DNA of 64,000 bases from Anaerolineaceae bacterium (GCA_020634165.1 JACKCF010000001.1:992001-1056000); one strand, 5' to 3'; shown: positions 53,592 to 61,996, numbered from the stretch's first letter. Notes: generated by a model not told the origin, from the letters alone. Numbers and translations: made by a program.

Positions 53592-54260
53592 TTATCTGTT
53601 GTTTGACGGCAGAGAAGGATCTTCCCAGCCTGTACACTGGCTGCCAACAATCAACTCCTGACCGATAAGAAGCGGTTGTCTGCGATCTTCGAGGTTATTC
53701 AGTGTGATCAGGCAGGAGGTGGACAGATTCAAGTCACAGCCGATGAAGTCGAGCATGTCGCCTTCCTGTACGATATAAACGCCGTTGTTGACTTCACGAC
53801 CTGGATTGCGATCACCAAAACACTGCTCTCTAGGGAGCGATACACTGACATTGTTTGCACAATCGTCGCTGATGGTTAGTACTTGCCCAACATAGATTAG
53901 ATTGGGGTCCAAAAGGGCATTGGTGTTCTGAATACAACTTACGGACATATCGAATCGCTCTGCGATCTTCGTCAGATTGTCACCTAAAGCGACAGTATAG
54001 TTGCTACTCCCGCCTCCCTGACCCAATTCATCAGCATCATAGGGCGGGCAACTGGTGTCGATATTCAGAATGCCTTCAGATAGAAACTCTTCCATACTGT
54101 TAGCTTCAGCTAAACAGGAGACGGATAGATCATATCTGGCCGCAGTGATCTCCAACAAGTCTTCGTACTCCAGGACAATCGTTTCATCCTGAGCTGCAAC
54201 AAGGTTAACGCCAAAAAATGCCGTTAACAGGAAAGCGAGTATGGCAAATCTGGAACCCAT
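53592..54260 (-). CDS. Secreted protein with multiple LysM-like domains
   Basis: A 222-residue exported protein with signal peptide MGSRFAILAFLLTAFFGVNLVAAQ. Three LysM-like segments follow: 'VLEYEDLLEITAARYDLSVSCLAEAN', 'YTVALGDNLTKIAERFDMSVSCIQNTNALLDPNLIYVGQVLTI' and 'YIVQEGDMLDFIGCDLNLSTSCLITLNNLEDRRQPLLIGQELIV'. Each carries paired cysteines (SC..., C), probably disulphide-stabilised. Likely a cell-wall-associated protein. ATG 54260 has GAGGGA upstream. It ends at the hairpin 53531-53556. Confidence 0.87.
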   Translation of the reverse strand: MGSRFAILAFLLTAFFGVNLVAAQDETIVLEYEDLLEITAARYDLSVSCLAEANSMEEFLSEGILNIDTSCPPYDADELGQGGGSSNYTVALGDNLTKIAERFDMSVSCIQNTNALLDPNLIYVGQVLTISDDCANNVSVSLPREQCFGDRNPGREVNNGVYIVQEGDMLDFIGCDLNLSTSCLITLNNLEDRRQPLLIGQELIVGSQCTGWEDPSLPSNNR

Positions 54261-54321
54261 AGATATCCCTCAAACGAGTTGGAATCACACAGTGATCTGA
54301 TCGATTTTAGTGACCAGATTC

Positions 54322-54684
54322 TTAGTCGATATCGATCTTAACTTTGCCGGAACCCGTTGATGACGGACGATCATCATCGTCCTCTTCGGCTTCCAGCTTC
54401 GCCAGACGTTCTTCTGTATCCGGGTCTTCCTTCTCGCTGACCTTCTTTAGCTCATCAATAGCTGCGTCAACCAGAATACGGAACCCCTTAGCGAACTCCC
54501 GGCTGGCCTCGCCGCTGTGCTCCCTGAAACCAGGCGGCAGCAATGCCTCTAGCGCTTTGCCAGTTTCTTCCAGTGCGCGCCGCTGATGGTAGAAGAAGCG
54601 CTCCATTGGGGTATCGACAGCATCTTCTTCAATACCCAGTTCTTCTTCGATGTCGTTTTGCAGATCATTCTCGTGTTCGCTCAT
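54322..54684 (-). CDS. Acidic hypothetical protein
   Basis: A 120-residue soluble protein with very acidic ends (EHENDLQNDIEEELGIEEDAV; KLEAEEDDDDRPSS) and a helical middle 'RFFYHQRRALEETGKALEALLPPGFREHSGEASREFAKGFRILVDAAIDELKKVSEKE'. The helix and closing 'GSGKVKIDID' suggest a partner-binding or histone-like acidic protein, but no family is recognised. AGGA precedes the ATG. Confidence 0.65.
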   Translation of the reverse strand: MSEHENDLQNDIEEELGIEEDAVDTPMERFFYHQRRALEETGKALEALLPPGFREHSGEASREFAKGFRILVDAAIDELKKVSEKEDPDTEERLAKLEAEEDDDDRPSSTGSGKVKIDID

Positions 54685-54886
54685 CGTCCTGTCCTCTTCA
54701 GGCTAACTACCGTCTCGTTACTATACTATACGTCATCCACCTGGTGTAGTTGCGCACAACCGACGGCAATTCTAGCAATAATTTTACAATTGACAGCCGA
54801 TGTCGCCAATTCTATACAAGCGTCTTTATAGCATACACTCAGATTTGCCCTGCTGATGCTCGTTATTGGCTGCTCGCTGATGGCTT

Positions 54887-55912
54887 TTAATAGCCTGTTT
54901 CGCGGTCGAGCATGTTCATCAGGGGCCGATTTTCCACATAGCGTTTCAGGTTTCCGGCGAAAATATCAATAGCCTTCTCCTGATAGCGCGTTGTGCTGCC
55001 GCCCACATGTGGGCTGATGATGACATTATCCATCTGCCACAGAGGGCTGGTGCTCGGCAGGGGTTCTTCTTCAAAGACATCCAGGCCCGCGCCGCGTATC
55101 TTGCCGGACGAAAGGGCCGTAATCATAGCCTTCTCATCGATGACACCGCCGCGCCCGACGTTGATGATGACCGCGCTCTCTTTCATCGCCTCGAACACGC
55201 TGTCATCAATATTGTGATGTGTGCCTTCAGTATAAGGCAGTGTCACCGCCAGATAATCGCATTCGGCGGCCATGCTGGCGATGGCTTCGCCAGGGTAAAT
55301 GCGCTCAGGAATATCGCCTTCGGGGTCGCCGATACCAGCCTGAATATATTCGGTGTCACGTTGGGCTGGGCGCTTGATGTCGCGCTTGGACGCCAGCACG
55401 CGCATGCCGAACGCTTTCGCCAGTCGGGCGATTTCACGGCCAATGCTGCCATAGCCAACAATGCCAACAGTCTGCTGGTCAATATCAACTGGCACATACC
55501 TCGATTGTGGGCTTTCTGGCCAGTGTGCTTTTTGCTTGTCGATCATCCACTCTGGCAGGCGGAAGTTGAAAGCCAGGATCATCAGCCAGGTATAATTAGC
55601 CAGTTGTTGGGCGTGCATGCCACTGGTCGATGTGATGACCACATCTTCTGCCTGGGCAATCGGGAAGCGCTGCGTGTGCTCCATACCTGCTGACGGCACC
55701 TGAATCCAGCGCAGGCGTGGCGCTTGTTCCGGCAGAGGGAAGTGGCGACCGGTGTACAGGACTTCCGCAGTGGCCCAGGCGGTTGCCGGGACTTCGCCCG
55801 TGTAGCGCGTAATCTCCAGACGTGGTGATATGGCTTGCAGTTTTGCCATCAGTTCATCGCTGATATCAGCGGCGACGATAACTTTGATCGGTTCCGTAGC
55901 GGGATTCGTCAT
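54887..55912 (-). CDS. D-2-hydroxyacid dehydrogenase (NAD-dependent)
   Basis: A 341-residue enzyme. N-terminal substrate domain begins 'PIKVIVAADISDELMAKLQ'; Rossmann motif 'VGIVGYGSIGREIARLAKAFGMRVLA' (GxGxxG); catalytic/family signatures 'INVGRGGVIDEKAMITALSSGKIRGAGLDVFEEEPLPSTSPLWQMDNVIISPHVGGST', with the conserved Arg, Glu and His. It reduces or oxidises 2-oxo/2-hydroxy acids; the specific substrate is unclear. ATG 55912 has AGGAAAC upstream and is preferred to the longer frame (55948). Confidence 0.9.
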   Translation of the reverse strand: MTNPATEPIKVIVAADISDELMAKLQAISPRLEITRYTGEVPATAWATAEVLYTGRHFPLPEQAPRLRWIQVPSAGMEHTQRFPIAQAEDVVITSTSGMHAQQLANYTWLMILAFNFRLPEWMIDKQKAHWPESPQSRYVPVDIDQQTVGIVGYGSIGREIARLAKAFGMRVLASKRDIKRPAQRDTEYIQAGIGDPEGDIPERIYPGEAIASMAAECDYLAVTLPYTEGTHHNIDDSVFEAMKESAVIINVGRGGVIDEKAMITALSSGKIRGAGLDVFEEEPLPSTSPLWQMDNVIISPHVGGSTTRYQEKAIDIFAGNLKRYVENRPLMNMLDRETGY

Positions 55913-56210
55913 ATGTGTTTCCTGATCGTGTTGAATACGGACGGTCAAAAAGACGTTTCTCTACGTTTATAGCGTACTTTATCCGTATCTAGCTAGGACC
56001 AAGCCGTAGCTGTTCAGGGTTGGCCGTGTTAAAGTAAATGTTGTTTTAAACGTTCTGTTCAGTAAATACGTATTTTTGCATGGGGTGCTGGTTGCCGACC
56101 CATAAATCTCTGCTCGCTATGAGATATGGGTACGGCGATGCAGGGTTGATAGGAACGCTGCATCTTAAGTTGGAATCGGCACACTTTCAACCAGAGGGGA
56201 AGAAGACAAT

Positions 56211-57023
56211 ATGGGATTGCTAGATGGGAAAGTTGCTTTGGTTTTTGGCTTGGCCAACAATCGCTCTATTGCCTGGGGAATCTCAAGAGCGTTGAAAGAT
56301 GCCGGGGCGACCATCGCGCTTAGTTATGCTGGTGAACAGCTTGAACGCCGCGTGAAGCCAATGGCCGATGAACTGGAAGCCGAAATCGTGCTGGAGTGTG
56401 ACCTCAGCGCGGATTATGCGGCGCTCGATGTCGTTTTTGATGCTGTCAAAGAAAAATATGGCAAGCTGGACATTTTAGTGCATTCAGTGGCTTTTGCCCC
56501 GCGCGAGGACCTCGGTGGCCGTTTTGTCGATATGTCGCGTGAAGGTTTTCACACCGCGCTCGATATCAGTGCCTACAGCCTGATCGGTTTGGCCAAGCGC
56601 GCCGAGCCGCTCATGACCGAAGGTGGCAGCATCATGTGCATGACTTACTATGCCGCTGAAAAAGTCATGCCGGATTACAACGCGATGGCTGTTGCCAAAG
56701 CCGCGTTGGAAACCATCACCCGTTACCTGGCCGCCGACCTGGGGCCGAAGGGTATTCGCGTCAATGCCATCAGTGCTGGCCCGATTAAGACGCTGGCAGC
56801 GGCGGGCATCCCTGGCTTCCGCGGCATGCTGCGCCAGTTCGATATTGTTGCCCCTATGCGTGAAAAAGTCAGCATCGAAGAAGTTGGCCAAACCGCGCTT
56901 TTCCTCGCCTCCGATATGGCGACCAAAGTCACTGGTGAAGTGCTGCATGTCGATAGCGGGTATCATGTCCTCGGCATGACCGCTGACCCCAATGAGACTG
57001 AAGAAGTGGGCGAAGGCGACTAA
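56211..57023 (+). CDS. fabI: Enoyl-[acyl-carrier-protein] reductase (NADH)
   Basis: A 270-residue FabI catalysing the last reduction of fatty-acid elongation. N-terminal 'MGLLDGKVALVFGLANNRSIAWGIS' is the FabI cofactor motif; 'LVHSVAFAPREDLGGRF', 'MTYYAAEKVMPDYNAMAVAKAALE' gives catalytic Tyr156 and Lys163 (Y-x6-K), and 'VTGEVLHVDSGYHVLGM' closes the core. GAGGGGAAG lies upstream of the ATG. It ends at the hairpin 57043-57076 and is probably monocistronic. Confidence 0.95.
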   Translation: MGLLDGKVALVFGLANNRSIAWGISRALKDAGATIALSYAGEQLERRVKPMADELEAEIVLECDLSADYAALDVVFDAVKEKYGKLDILVHSVAFAPREDLGGRFVDMSREGFHTALDISAYSLIGLAKRAEPLMTEGGSIMCMTYYAAEKVMPDYNAMAVAKAALETITRYLAADLGPKGIRVNAISAGPIKTLAAAGIPGFRGMLRQFDIVAPMREKVSIEEVGQTALFLASDMATKVTGEVLHVDSGYHVLGMTADPNETEEVGEGD

Positions 57024-57042
57024 GCCGCATATCTGCAAACTC

Positions 57043-57076
57043 AAAACGGGATGCCCGTAAGAGCAGCCCGTTTTTT
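57043..57076 (+). terminator. Rho-independent terminator of fabI
   Basis: AAAACGGG (57043-57050) pairs with CCCGTTTT (57067-57074), with T-run to 57076. A smaller nested CGGG/CCCG hairpin (57047-57057) is an alternative pairing. Confidence 0.8.
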
Positions 57077-57097
57077 GGTCCGTTTTTCATAACTTCT

Positions 57098-57121
57098 GTA
57101 GGGGCGCAACATGTTGCGCCC
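57098..57121. repeat. Dispersed palindromic intergenic repeat, copy 3
   Basis: GGGCGCAACATGTTGCGCCC (57102-57121) is a perfect 20-nt palindrome preceded by GTAG, like the copies at 5864 and 10191. It lies between the fabI terminator and the stop of bioY. Confidence 0.8.
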
Positions 57122-57137
57122 TTTTCGAGGTTACGTA

Positions 57138-57689
57138 TTACCTTGAGATAAAACGTGCCATCACATCCACCAGCAGGGCCGCCAACAATGCCTTCAGCAA
57201 ATCCAGCCCCAGGAAGGGATACGCGCCCCATTGCCATGCCTGTGACCAGGTGCCACCTGTCACCAGCTTGAGCCAGGTCAGGCCGATGGCATAAATCACA
57301 GCAATACCAACCACGCCTGCTAGCCACTGCTGCCATGTGCGCTTCGCGGAGCGCTCCACCAGCCAGCCCACTGTAAATGCCGCCGGAACAAAGCCGACCA
57401 GATAACCCGCTGTCGGGCCAGCGAAGGCCACTGCACCCACACTTGCGGAATCCACAGGCAGGTTGATGGCAATCAGCCCTAGGTAGCTCACCACACTGAG
57501 CGCACCGTCACGCGCCCCTAACAGCATTCCGGCCAGCAGTACGGCCAGAACTTGCAGCGTAAACGGCACCGGACCCCCGAACCAGATTTCAGCTTTGGTG
57601 GCCAAAACAATCAGTCCGGTGAAAAGGGCAATACGCAAAACGCGCTGGTTGAGCGCGTTCTCCTGTTGTAACGGAATCGTCCGCAGCAT
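57138..57689 (-). CDS. bioY: Biotin transporter substrate-binding membrane component BioY
   Basis: A 183-residue integral membrane protein with about six helices, the S component of ECF-type biotin uptake. Signatures: 'IWFGGPVPFTLQVLAVLLAGMLLGARDGALSVVSYLGLIAINLPV' and 'FAGPTAGYLVGFVPAAF'. The ECF module (EcfA/T) is not in the window, though some BioY proteins act alone. GAGAGGG precedes the ATG. A TGTGTT-N10-AACACA inverted repeat at 57714-57735 lies in its upstream region and may be an operator. Confidence 0.92.
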   Translation of the reverse strand: MLRTIPLQQENALNQRVLRIALFTGLIVLATKAEIWFGGPVPFTLQVLAVLLAGMLLGARDGALSVVSYLGLIAINLPVDSASVGAVAFAGPTAGYLVGFVPAAFTVGWLVERSAKRTWQQWLAGVVGIAVIYAIGLTWLKLVTGGTWSQAWQWGAYPFLGLDLLKALLAALLVDVMARFISR

Positions 57690-57713
57690 AGCATCCCTCT
57701 CTTGTTTTCATGC

Positions 57714-57735
57714 TGTGTTCGCTTTCTTAAACACA
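57714..57735. promoter_or_regulatory. Candidate operator upstream of bioY
   Basis: TGTGTT, ten bases, AACACA, a perfect inverted repeat centred about 35 bases upstream of the bioY start. It does not match the common BirA or BioR operator sequences, so the regulator is unknown; location is the main argument. Confidence 0.35.
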
Positions 57736-57781
57736 ACCTGTAGAGAGATGATGCGCTTTATGATGCGAAAGTAAGGTGTAT

Positions 57782-58063
57782 CTAGAGGCGATTTTCTTTG
57801 GTTGGCTCGATGATGATCTCTTCTAAGTCGTACTCGGCCTTGTTCTTGCGGCCAAGTTCCATATTTTCGACCAGCGTGACCTTGACGCCCAATGTCGGCA
57901 GTTCATAGGCCGTCAGCCAGCGACCGGATTCCTGCACATTGCGATAGTAGATCAGGCGATTCTTGGCGTCCATGTGACGCAGCTTGCCCTTAATCCGGTT
58001 GAACTTCAGATTCTTGATGCTGTCGAGAAGGTTGTCACGTTCTTGTTTGTTCAAATAAGCCAT
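57782..58063 (-). CDS. Conserved-looking hypothetical protein
   Basis: A 93-residue soluble basic protein (MAYLNKQERDNLLDSIKNLKFNRIKGKLRHMDAKNRLIYYRNVQ ... LPTLGVKVTLVENME) with no recognised domain. AGGGAGC precedes the ATG. It is separated from bioY by 92 bases and may share its transcript. Confidence 0.65.
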   Translation of the reverse strand: MAYLNKQERDNLLDSIKNLKFNRIKGKLRHMDAKNRLIYYRNVQESGRWLTAYELPTLGVKVTLVENMELGRKNKAEYDLEEIIIEPTKENRL

Positions 58064-58241
58064 ACTGGTTTGCTCCCTATTGCCGATAGTCTGCCGTCCG
58101 TGCCAACGTGCAGGCAGCAGTCACGCATTCCTAAACTGGCAATAATTGTATATGCTTAAGCCACGCCTGACCATAGCCTGGGGCCAATTTGTGGCCATCT
58201 GGGCAGGTCAGATCACGACCTTTTCTGTTAGGTGCAGTCCG

Positions 58242-59447
58242 ATGGTTCAGGAACCCTATTCGATAACAGGTATCACCGCCTATATCCGAAACGTGCTGGA
58301 ATCCGATGAACTGCTGGCGGATGTCTGGATTACGGGCGAAGTCTCCAACTTCCGGCCAGCGGCATCTGGCCACTGGTACTTCACCGTCAAAGATGATAAC
58401 GCCCAGCTCAAGTGCGTCATGTTTCGCTCGGCGGCATCGCGCCAGTCTATCGACATGCGCGAGGGCGATGCGGTCAACGTACATGGCCGCGTCGGTGTTT
58501 ATGATGCGCGCGGCGAGTACCAGCTTTATGCCGATAGCGTCACTCCAGCGGGCGGCATTGGCAGCCTGTACGAGCAGTTCGAGCGCCTGAAAGCCAAACT
58601 GCTGGCTGAGGGCCTCTTCGATGAGGAGCGCAAACGGCCCCTGCCTGCTTTCCCCAGAACCATTGGCATCGTCACCTCACCGGATGCGGCTGCGTTTCAG
58701 GATGTGCTTAACGTGCTGCGCCGTCGCTATCCGCTGGCGCATATTCTGCTCAGTCCGACCCTGGTCCAGGGCACAGAAGCACCGCCTTTGATTGTGCAGG
58801 CCATCAATCGCTTGCAGCAGGCCGATATCGATGTGCTGCTGATCTGTCGCGGTGGTGGCAGCATCGAAGACCTGTGGGCATTCAATGATGAGCGTGTGGC
58901 GCGCGCATTGGCCGACAGCCGCGTACCAACGGTCAGCGGTGTAGGTCATGAAACGGACTTCACGATTGTGGATTTCGTGGCTGATTTCCGTGCGCCGACG
59001 CCCTCTGCTGCGGCTGAAGTCGCCACGCCCAATCTGGCTGATATTCGCTATGGCCTGACCCAGGTCGATGATCTGCTGACGAAGATCATCTCCAGCCGCC
59101 TCGACCGTGCCCAAACGGACCTCTCAACAACAAATCGCCGTCTGACCCTGGCATCTCCCGAACGACAGGTGCGGCTTACACGCCAAAAGCTGGATGAGAT
59201 GTACGAACGCCTGGGCAATGGCCAGCGCCGCTACTTCCAGCGACTGCGCGAACGCCTGGAAGCCCGTCAGCAGGCATTGGCCGCTGCCAATCCACAGGCG
59301 ATCCTGGCGCGGGGCTATGCCGTGATTTCCCGTACAGACAGCGGCGAACGCATTCACAGCATTCAGGATGCGCCTGCCGGAATCGGCATTCATATTCAGC
59401 TACACGATGGCACCCTAGCGGCCCATATTGATGAGGACACAAATTGA
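58242..59447 (+). CDS. xseA: Exodeoxyribonuclease VII large subunit
   Basis: A 401-residue XseA. N-terminal OB-fold (YSITGITAYIRNVLESDELLADVWITGEVSNFRPAASGHWYFTVKDDNAQLKCVMFRS), then the catalytic region 'TIGIVTSPDAAAFQDVLNVLRRRYPLAHILLSPTLVQG', 'LLICRGGGSIEDLWAFNDERVARAL' and 'VGHETDFTIVDFVADFRAPTPSAAAEVATP', with a C-terminal coiled coil. With XseB it degrades single-stranded DNA in repair. ATG 58242 is chosen; the frame upstream to 58146 is non-homologous-looking. The stop overlaps the xseB ATG. Confidence 0.95.
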   Translation: MVQEPYSITGITAYIRNVLESDELLADVWITGEVSNFRPAASGHWYFTVKDDNAQLKCVMFRSAASRQSIDMREGDAVNVHGRVGVYDARGEYQLYADSVTPAGGIGSLYEQFERLKAKLLAEGLFDEERKRPLPAFPRTIGIVTSPDAAAFQDVLNVLRRRYPLAHILLSPTLVQGTEAPPLIVQAINRLQQADIDVLLICRGGGSIEDLWAFNDERVARALADSRVPTVSGVGHETDFTIVDFVADFRAPTPSAAAEVATPNLADIRYGLTQVDDLLTKIISSRLDRAQTDLSTTNRRLTLASPERQVRLTRQKLDEMYERLGNGQRRYFQRLRERLEARQQALAAANPQAILARGYAVISRTDSGERIHSIQDAPAGIGIHIQLHDGTLAAHIDEDTN

Positions 59448-59671
59448 TGAGCGAAAATGCATCACTGGAAAACATGACCTTTGAAGAGGCTTATTCCCAG
59501 CTAGAGAGCGTCATCACGGCGCTGGAAGGCGGCGAAGTGCCGCTGGATGAGGCGGTAAACCTGTATGAACAAGGGCGCAAATTATCGGCGCGCTGCCAGT
59601 CATTGCTGGATGATGCCGAGCTGCGCATCAGCCGCCTGAACGACGATGGCAGTACCACATCCCTAACCTGA
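59447..59671 (+). CDS. xseB: Exodeoxyribonuclease VII small subunit
   Basis: A 74-residue XseB, the helical small subunit binding the XseA coiled coil: 'MTFEEAYSQLESVITALEGGEVPLDEAVNLYEQGRKLSARCQSLLDDAELRI' is the family pattern. The ATG at 59447 shares its A with the stop TGA of xseA (59445-59447), indicating translational coupling; a TTG three bases earlier is less likely. Confidence 0.95.
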   Translation: MSENASLENMTFEEAYSQLESVITALEGGEVPLDEAVNLYEQGRKLSARCQSLLDDAELRISRLNDDGSTTSLT

Positions 59672-59698
59672 GATATTTAATCCCACGTTAACCCACTA

Positions 59699-59716
59699 TA
59701 TCCCAAATTTGGGATA
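59699..59716. repeat. Perfect palindrome with satellite TTGGGA boxes
   Basis: TATCCCAAATTTGGGATA is an 18-nt perfect palindrome in the gap between convergent xseB and the SDR gene. Nearby half-sites: TTGGGA at 59721-59726, TTTTGGGATATA at 59749-59760 (inside the end of the SDR gene) and ATCCCA at 59681-59686. No T-run follows, so a protein-binding site or a repeat fits better than a simple terminator. Confidence 0.55.
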
Positions 59717-59737
59717 AGGCTTGGGAAAAAGTACGAG

Positions 59738-60574
59738 TTAATCCCCAGTTTTGGGATATAACCCCAGGCTGTGGCGCAAAATGCCGTCTCCGATGACATC
59801 CGGCGAGAATTGCCGCATGAACATTAGCCCGCGTGCGGCCCCACCGACGATATAGCGTGTTTTGGGCTTGCTGCTGGTCACCGCATGGACAATCGCCTTA
59901 GCGACTTTCTCCGGCTTGGTGGCACCGTTCGACTGTTGATGTAACACCTTCACCATTGCTTTGTACAGCCACGCATAGCCACCCTCTGATGCTGCCAGTT
60001 CTTCCATACGCTCGGCAATTGTATTCGTCAGCGGCGTGGCAACCGCACCCATCTGCACCGACACTACCTGAATATTCGTGTTAGCGAGTTCGATTCGCAG
60101 AACATCGGTCAGGGCCTCCAGGGCGTGTTTGCTCATGCTGTAAGCGCCCAGGGCAGGCAGCGACACTCCGCCCATCATCGACGATACATTGACGATGCGC
60201 GCATCATTCGAGAGCAGCGTCTGCATAGCTTGCAGCACCTGCACATGTCCAAACACATTCACCTCGAACTGCCGCCGTAACTCATCTACAGGCAATTCCA
60301 GAATCGCACCGGCAGCAGTGATGCCGGCATTATTCACCACTGCATGCAGATGACCATCCAGCATTGCCTGTAATTCTGCCTGAGCAGCATAGACGCTCTG
60401 GCGGTTGCTGATGTCCATCTCCAACACGGTTATATTTTCGCCAATAGCGGCCAGCGCGGAAGCATCTTCTCCAGGCAACCCTGTGCCGATAACATGCCAA
60501 CCCGCCTGATTCATGGCTTTTGCTGTTGCTAAACCGATGCCGGATGTCGCCCCGGTGATGAGCACATTGCGCAT
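59738..60574 (-). CDS. Short-chain dehydrogenase/reductase
   Basis: A 278-residue classical SDR: cofactor motif 'VLITGATSGIGLATAKA' (TGxxxGxG), 'VVNNAGITAAGAI' (NNAG), catalytic 'IVNVSSMMGGVSLPALGAYSMSKHALEAL' (Ser, Tyr-x3-Lys) and 'VSVQMGAVATPL'. The substrate is unknown. GGAG precedes the ATG. Confidence 0.92.
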   Translation of the reverse strand: MRNVLITGATSGIGLATAKAMNQAGWHVIGTGLPGEDASALAAIGENITVLEMDISNRQSVYAAQAELQAMLDGHLHAVVNNAGITAAGAILELPVDELRRQFEVNVFGHVQVLQAMQTLLSNDARIVNVSSMMGGVSLPALGAYSMSKHALEALTDVLRIELANTNIQVVSVQMGAVATPLTNTIAERMEELAASEGGYAWLYKAMVKVLHQQSNGATKPEKVAKAIVHAVTSSKPKTRYIVGGAARGLMFMRQFSPDVIGDGILRHSLGLYPKTGD

Positions 60575-60763
60575 AGTTGCTCCAAATGTGAACGTACCAT
60601 TTAGGTCATCTTAGATTTGCATAAATGGCCGTATGATTGGCCCTCTTTCTCACGTCTATATCATATCGCAGGCATACAATATGTTTACTTAACTGGATAG
60701 CAAATGCCTGAATTGCCTGTCCGGTACAGTTCTAAAAATGAACCACCCAAGGAGGATTTTTGA

Positions 60764-61261
60764 ATGGCTACCAAGACGAAGCCGCATATGGTCTCAACCA
60801 GTATTGATCTTAGTGAAGATGTACGTGTACAGATGGTCGACCTGCTCAATGCGCAGTTGGCCGATACCTTCGACCTCTACAGCCAGGTAAAGCAGGCCCA
60901 CTGGAACATCAAGGGAATGGATTTCATGCAACTGCATGAGTACTTTGATGATCTGGCTGACGTTATTCTGGGTTATGTCGATGAAGTTGCCGAACGTGTT
61001 ACGGCATTGGGCGGTCTGGCGATGGGTACCGCGCGTATGGCTGCTGCCAATAGCACGCTCCCAGAGATGGATGCTGACCTGACCGAGGGTAAAGCTTTTG
61101 TGGAAGCTCTGGTTAAGCGAGTTGCTCTGTATGGCAAGAGCACACGCGCAGCCATCGACACGGCTGACGAAGCGGGTGATATGAGCACCGCCGACCTGTT
61201 TACGGAAATCAGCCGCGAAGTTGACAAGCAGCTCTGGTTCCTTGAGGCGCACATTCAGTAG
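60764..61261 (+). CDS. dps: Dps family DNA-binding ferritin-like protein
   Basis: A 165-residue Dps. The ferroxidase residues of the family are all present, at positions offset by five from E. coli Dps: His46, His58, Asp62, Asp73 and Glu77 (QVKQAHWNIKG; LHEYFDDLADVILGYVDEVAERVTALGG). It oxidises and stores iron with peroxide, protecting DNA. AAGGAGG is a strong ribosome site ahead of the ATG. A hairpin terminator follows at 61287. Confidence 0.95.
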   Translation: MATKTKPHMVSTSIDLSEDVRVQMVDLLNAQLADTFDLYSQVKQAHWNIKGMDFMQLHEYFDDLADVILGYVDEVAERVTALGGLAMGTARMAAANSTLPEMDADLTEGKAFVEALVKRVALYGKSTRAAIDTADEAGDMSTADLFTEISREVDKQLWFLEAHIQ

Positions 61262-61286
61262 CCTGATTAGCGAACGCAATAAATAC

Positions 61287-61317
61287 AAAGAGGGTGCAGC
61301 GCTTGCGCCCTCTTTTT
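61287..61317 (+). terminator. Rho-independent terminator of dps
   Basis: AAAGAGGGTGC (61287-61297) pairs with GCGCCCTCTTT (61305-61315) with one G-T pair, then T-run. It lies 26 bases after the dps stop. Confidence 0.85.
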
Positions 61318-61462
61318 CGTTCCCCAAACTTATAAAAAGATGTAAATATACGCCGTACCATAAAACCTTTTCCCCAACTTCCCCGTAAAGAGGTGTAGAG
61401 CAACAGAAAATAAGCGGCGCAATCCAGCGACCGATAACAGAGAGAGCAGTTGGGGGAACATC

Positions 61463-61618
61463 ATGTTTTATACAAATCTTGAAGAACATCGTGCTCGGCT
61501 TCGTTATATAGAACAACGCGCGGAAAAAGCACGTATGACTCGTGAACTAACACAAAATGAAAACCAAAGTGGCTTCCGCAGACGCGGATGGGCACGTAAA
61601 AACTCAGAGAGGATCTAG
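61463..61618 (+). CDS. Small basic protein (51 aa) upstream of the 11-residue-repeat membrane protein
   Basis: A 51-residue frame: starts MFYTNLEEHRARLRYIEQR, continues through AEKARMTRELTQNENQSG and ends FRRRGWARKNSERI. GGGGGAAC precedes the ATG at the right spacing, and the stop (61616-61618) is two bases before the next gene's ATG. The charged N-terminal helix and basic C-terminus suggest a soluble partner of the following membrane protein. It is too short for default gene callers. No family known. Confidence 0.6.
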   Translation: MFYTNLEEHRARLRYIEQRAEKARMTRELTQNENQSGFRRRGWARKNSERI

Positions 61619-61620
61619 AC

Positions 61621-61968
61621 ATGGAAAAGCGTAAAAACGGTTCAAACAACAACACAGTAGCAAATGTTCTCATCGGTCTGGGTATTCTCTGGCTGGTCCT
61701 GAACACCGGAATACTTGATGTCGTGTTTGGCTTGGTCTTCGGTGTCATTGGCGCTGTGTTTGGCGTCATCGGCGGCTTGATTGGCATCGTATTTGGCGCA
61801 ATTGGCACCCTGATTGGCGTGGTGTTTGGCACCTTCGGCGCAGTCATGGGCATCTTCTTCGGCAGCATCATGCTCTGGTTGCCACTGCTGCTGATCGTCA
61901 TCGGCGTCAAGCTATTGAGCAGCAAGAACAGCGACGAAAAGCGCAAGAACGACTTTACGATTGTGTAA
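61621..61968 (+). CDS. Membrane protein with 11-residue glycine-zipper repeats
   Basis: A 115-residue protein. Residues 35-82 carry FG at exact 11-residue spacing (F36, F47, F58, F69, F80) within units such as VFGVIGGLIGI, VFGAIGTLIGV and VFGTFGAVMGI; the DNA shows the same 33-bp periodicity at 61723-61866. Flanking helices at 14-31 and 83-98 and charged ends (MEKRKNGSN; SKNSDEKRKND) complete it. Gly-rich close-packed helices of this type could oligomerise in the membrane. AGAGAGG is an appropriate ribosome site. It forms a unit with the 51-residue gene; terminator at 61997. Confidence 0.75.
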   Translation: MEKRKNGSNNNTVANVLIGLGILWLVLNTGILDVVFGLVFGVIGAVFGVIGGLIGIVFGAIGTLIGVVFGTFGAVMGIFFGSIMLWLPLLLIVIGVKLLSSKNSDEKRKNDFTIV

Positions 61969-61996
61969 CCCGCGATCAACGAAATATGCTACGATT

